Below, one piece after another: positions 61,717 through 64,000 of a stretch of 64,000 bases of DNA (position 1 is its first letter; each line of letters opens with the position of its first letter). The notes beneath the pieces were generated by a model, which did no database searches, was not told where the DNA came from, and was given only the letters and a program-made list of their open reading frames with translations. The position numbers and the translations under genes were made by a program. The DNA comes from an uncultured Clostridia bacterium (lineage in GTDB: Bacteria > Bacillota > Clostridia > Oscillospirales > Acutalibacteraceae), in the NCBI GenBank assembly GCA_947623505.1, contig CANQGT010000010.1, positions 1 through 64,000 of the forward strand, in the 5' to 3' direction.

Positions 61717-64000
61717 ATGAGCATTAAAATCGCCCTTGCGGGGAATCCGAACAGCGGTAAAACAACGCTTTTCAACGCTCTTACGGGTTCAAATCAATTT
61801 GTGGGCAACTGGCCCGGAGTTACGGTAGAGAAAAAGGAGGGCAAGCTGAAAAAGCACGCCGATGTGATAATCACCGACCTCCCCGGTATCTATTCGCTTT
61901 CTCCCTACACTCTTGAGGAGGTAGTCGCGAGGAATTATCTTATCAACGAACGCCCCGACGCTATATTGAATATAGTTGACGGAACAAATCTTGAAAGAAA
62001 TCTCTATCTTACCACTCAGCTTACGGAGCTTGGAATACCTGTGGTTATCGCTGTAAATATGATGGACGTAGTGAGGAAAAACGGCGATAAAATCAATATG
62101 CAGGAGCTTTCAAGAGCGCTCGGATGCGAGGTCGTTGAAATATCGGCGCTTAAAGGCACGGGTATCGAAAAGGCGGCGCAGGCGGCTATCGAGGCGGCAA
62201 ACGGAGAAAAAACAGTTCCGCAGCACAGCTTCAGCGGAACGGTAGAACACGCGCTTGCGCATATCGAGGAGGTAACGGTTCACAATCTTCCCGAAGAGCA
62301 GCAGCGCTGGTACGCCGTTAAGCTTTTTGAGAGAGACGAAAAGGTAATAGAGCAGCTCGGCCTCGGCAGGGACGTTATTGAGCATATCGAAAGAGATATT
62401 CAGTCCGCCGAAAGGGAGCTTGACGACGACGCCGAAAGCATTATCACCAACGAGAGATACGTTTACATAGCCTCCGTTATAAAAAGTTGCTACAGGAAAA
62501 AAGACGCGGGCGCGCTTTCCGTTTCGGATAAAATAGACAGGGTTGTTACAAACCGTTTCGCGGCGCTCCCGATATTTGCCGTTGTTATGTTCCTTGTTTA
62601 CTTTATTTCGGTAACTACGGTCGGTACGTTCGTAACCGATTGGACAAACGACGGCCTTTTCGGAGACGGCTTTCATCTTTTCGGAATAGGCTCCTCCGAT
62701 TATGACGACGCGATGACGGAATACGCACTTGAAAACGTGTGGACAAATGATGTAAAATCTAAAGTGGACGCGGCGGTTTCGGCCGGGGTCATAGGCGCTG
62801 ATGAAATTCAGGACGCTATCAACAACGAGGATTTCGGCGCGTTTGACGAGGCTTACGGCAGCTACGCCGATTCGCTTGACGAAGCTGGCTACGGTATAGG
62901 CGAAACGGTTGACGCGGCGCTTGAGGCGGATTCCGTTCCCGCAACCGAAAACTATGGCGTGTGGGTTCCCGGTATTCCCGTGCTCATTGAAAATCTGCTT
63001 GTTTCGGTCAACTGCGCCGATTGGCTTCAGGGGCTTATCCTGGACGGTATAGTCGGCGGCGTGGGAGCGGTGCTTGGCTTTGTTCCGCAGATGTTTGTGC
63101 TGTTCATACTTCTCGCGTTTCTTGAAAGCTGCGGCTATATGGCGCGTATCGCCTTTGTGCTGGACAGAATTTTCCGCCGCTTCGGGCTCAGCGGCAAATC
63201 CTTTATACCGATGCTTATCGGCTCCGGCTGCGGCGTTCCCGGAATTATGGCATCGCGCACCATTGAAAACGACCGCGATCGTAAAATGACTATAATGACC
63301 ACCACCTTTATTCCGTGCGGAGCGAAACTGCCGATAATCGCGATGATCGCCTCCGCTCTGTTCGGAAAGGCGGCGTGGGTTGCGCCAAGCGCGTATTTTC
63401 TCGGCGTTGCCGCTATTATAATTTCGGGAATTATGCTGAAAAAAACTAAGATGTTCGCCGGCGATCCCGCTCCGTTTGTTATGGAGCTTCCCGCATACCA
63501 TTGGCCCACATTCGGAAATATTATGCGCAGTATGTGGGAGAGAGGCTCGTCCTTTATAAAGAAAGCGGGAACGATAATCCTTGTTTCATCAATAATCGTT
63601 TGGTTCGCGTCCGTGTTCGGCGTAGTGAACGGGTCGTTTTCGTTTGATCCCGATATGGAGCTTGAAAACAGTCTGCTCGGTATCATCGGCGGAGCCGTAA
63701 GCTGGATATTCGCTCCACTCGGATTCGGAAACATCAAGGCCACCGTGGCAACCGTTATGGGGCTTGTCGCCAAAGAGGAAGTTGTCGGCGTGTTCGGCGT
63801 TCTCGATTTTGAAGGCTTAACACCTTTGGCGGGCTATTGCTTCCTTATATTCAATTTGCTCTGCGCTCCCTGCTTTGCCGCTATCGGCGCTATCAAGAGA
63901 GAGATGAACAGCGCGAAATGGACTCTGTTCGCGATAGGTTATCAGTGCGTGTTCGCATATGCAATAGCGCTTATCGTATATCAGTTCGGTATGCTCTTTG
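61717..64000 (+). CDS. feoB: Ferrous iron transport protein B (3' end beyond the window)
   Basis: At least 761 residues, open at the window edge. The N-terminal G domain has G1 GNPNSGKTT (9-17), G3 DLPGIYSLSP, G4 NMMD and G5 SALKG, followed by the FeoB helical domain. Membrane core: the first gate motif GSGCGVPGIMASRTI and later FIPCGAKLPI. Between the first helix and the first gate is an unusually long acidic extracytoplasmic segment of about 100 residues rich in Asp, Glu and Ala. It imports Fe2+ with FeoA. Confidence 0.95.
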   Translation, partial: MSIKIALAGNPNSGKTTLFNALTGSNQFVGNWPGVTVEKKEGKLKKHADVIITDLPGIYSLSPYTLEEVVARNYLINERPDAILNIVDGTNLERNLYLTTQLTELGIPVVIAVNMMDVVRKNGDKINMQELSRALGCEVVEISALKGTGIEKAAQAAIEAANGEKTVPQHSFSGTVEHALAHIEEVTVHNLPEEQQRWYAVKLFERDEKVIEQLGLGRDVIEHIERDIQSAERELDDDAESIITNERYVYIASVIKSCYRKKDAGALSVSDKIDRVVTNRFAALPIFAVVMFLVYFISVTTVGTFVTDWTNDGLFGDGFHLFGIGSSDYDDAMTEYALENVWTNDVKSKVDAAVSAGVIGADEIQDAINNEDFGAFDEAYGSYADSLDEAGYGIGETVDAALEADSVPATENYGVWVPGIPVLIENLLVSVNCADWLQGLILDGIVGGVGAVLGFVPQMFVLFILLAFLESCGYMARIAFVLDRIFRRFGLSGKSFIPMLIGSGCGVPGIMASRTIENDRDRKMTIMTTTFIPCGAKLPIIAMIASALFGKAAWVAPSAYFLGVAAIIISGIMLKKTKMFAGDPAPFVMELPAYHWPTFGNIMRSMWERGSSFIKKAGTIILVSSIIVWFASVFGVVNGSFSFDPDMELENSLLGIIGGAVSWIFAPLGFGNIKATVATVMGLVAKEEVVGVFGVLDFEGLTPLAGYCFLIFNLLCAPCFAAIGAIKREMNSAKWTLFAIGYQCVFAYAIALIVYQFGMLF

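Noticed and set aside
62110-63501. 463-codon minus-strand open frame opposite feoB
   Set aside because: FeoB motifs on the plus strand are unambiguous; the opposite frame has none.

Overview
The window looks like the chromosome of an anaerobic, spore-forming Firmicute of class Clostridia, probably a gut member of the Ruminococcaceae/Oscillospiraceae. The reasons are a SpoIIID regulator, a sigma-H-like sigma factor, consensus vegetative promoters, a SAM-I riboswitch, a CIRCE heat-shock operator, an NAD-type (PyrK/PyrD) dihydroorotate dehydrogenase, and many glycoside hydrolases and secreted proteins. The taxon is inferred from gene content; no rRNA is present.

Layout. 1-11 kb: NADP-type glutamate dehydrogenase, an M28 peptidase with membrane segments, a PHP phosphoesterase, two tRNA-Ser genes (GCT and TGA), a MurT/GatD-like pair, a sigma-H-like factor, YchF and a lipoprotein metallopeptidase. 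11-18 kb: an ilvBN-leuCD operon under a perfect consensus promoter, then a small unknown gene, a GH2 hydrolase and a cyclophilin. 18.1-19.0 kb: about 950 bases of hairpins and direct repeats with no credible gene. 19-21.5 kb: flavodoxin / aldo-keto reductase / flavodoxin operon behind a promoter framed by two palindromic boxes. 21.8-29.1 kb: one 2,439-residue secreted, membrane-anchored subtilase. 29.5-33.7 kb: AI-2E-type membrane protein, CIRCE-controlled htpG, PfkB kinase.

33.8-43.7 kb: one operon, pyrC-carA-carB-pyrK-pyrD-pyrF-pyrE-pyrB-pyrI, coding for the whole route from bicarbonate and glutamine to UMP. 43.8-54.3 kb: an SDR/zinc-ribbon fusion, metK behind a SAM riboswitch, proC, spoIIID, a DUF554 protein, a 997-residue beta-galactosidase, acpS, nnr and a lipoprotein.

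54.3-59.9 kb is the most unusual part. Eight single-gene units lie on the minus strand: a methyltransferase, three NUDIX hydrolases, a RibD-type reductase and three GNAT acetyltransferases, one of which resembles aminoglycoside 6'-acetyltransferases. Seven of the eight are followed on their 3' side by a full (84-88 bp) or partial copy of one repeat whose 3' half is an inverted repeat. The layout resembles an integron cassette array, but no integrase and no canonical attC core is visible.

60.0-64.0 kb: a DtxR-family regulator, a block of interspersed repeats, and feoA-feoA-feoB. The feo promoters carry a shared operator-like dyad (GGTTAGT-N5-CTAATAT), which suggests local iron control. feoB runs off the end of the window.
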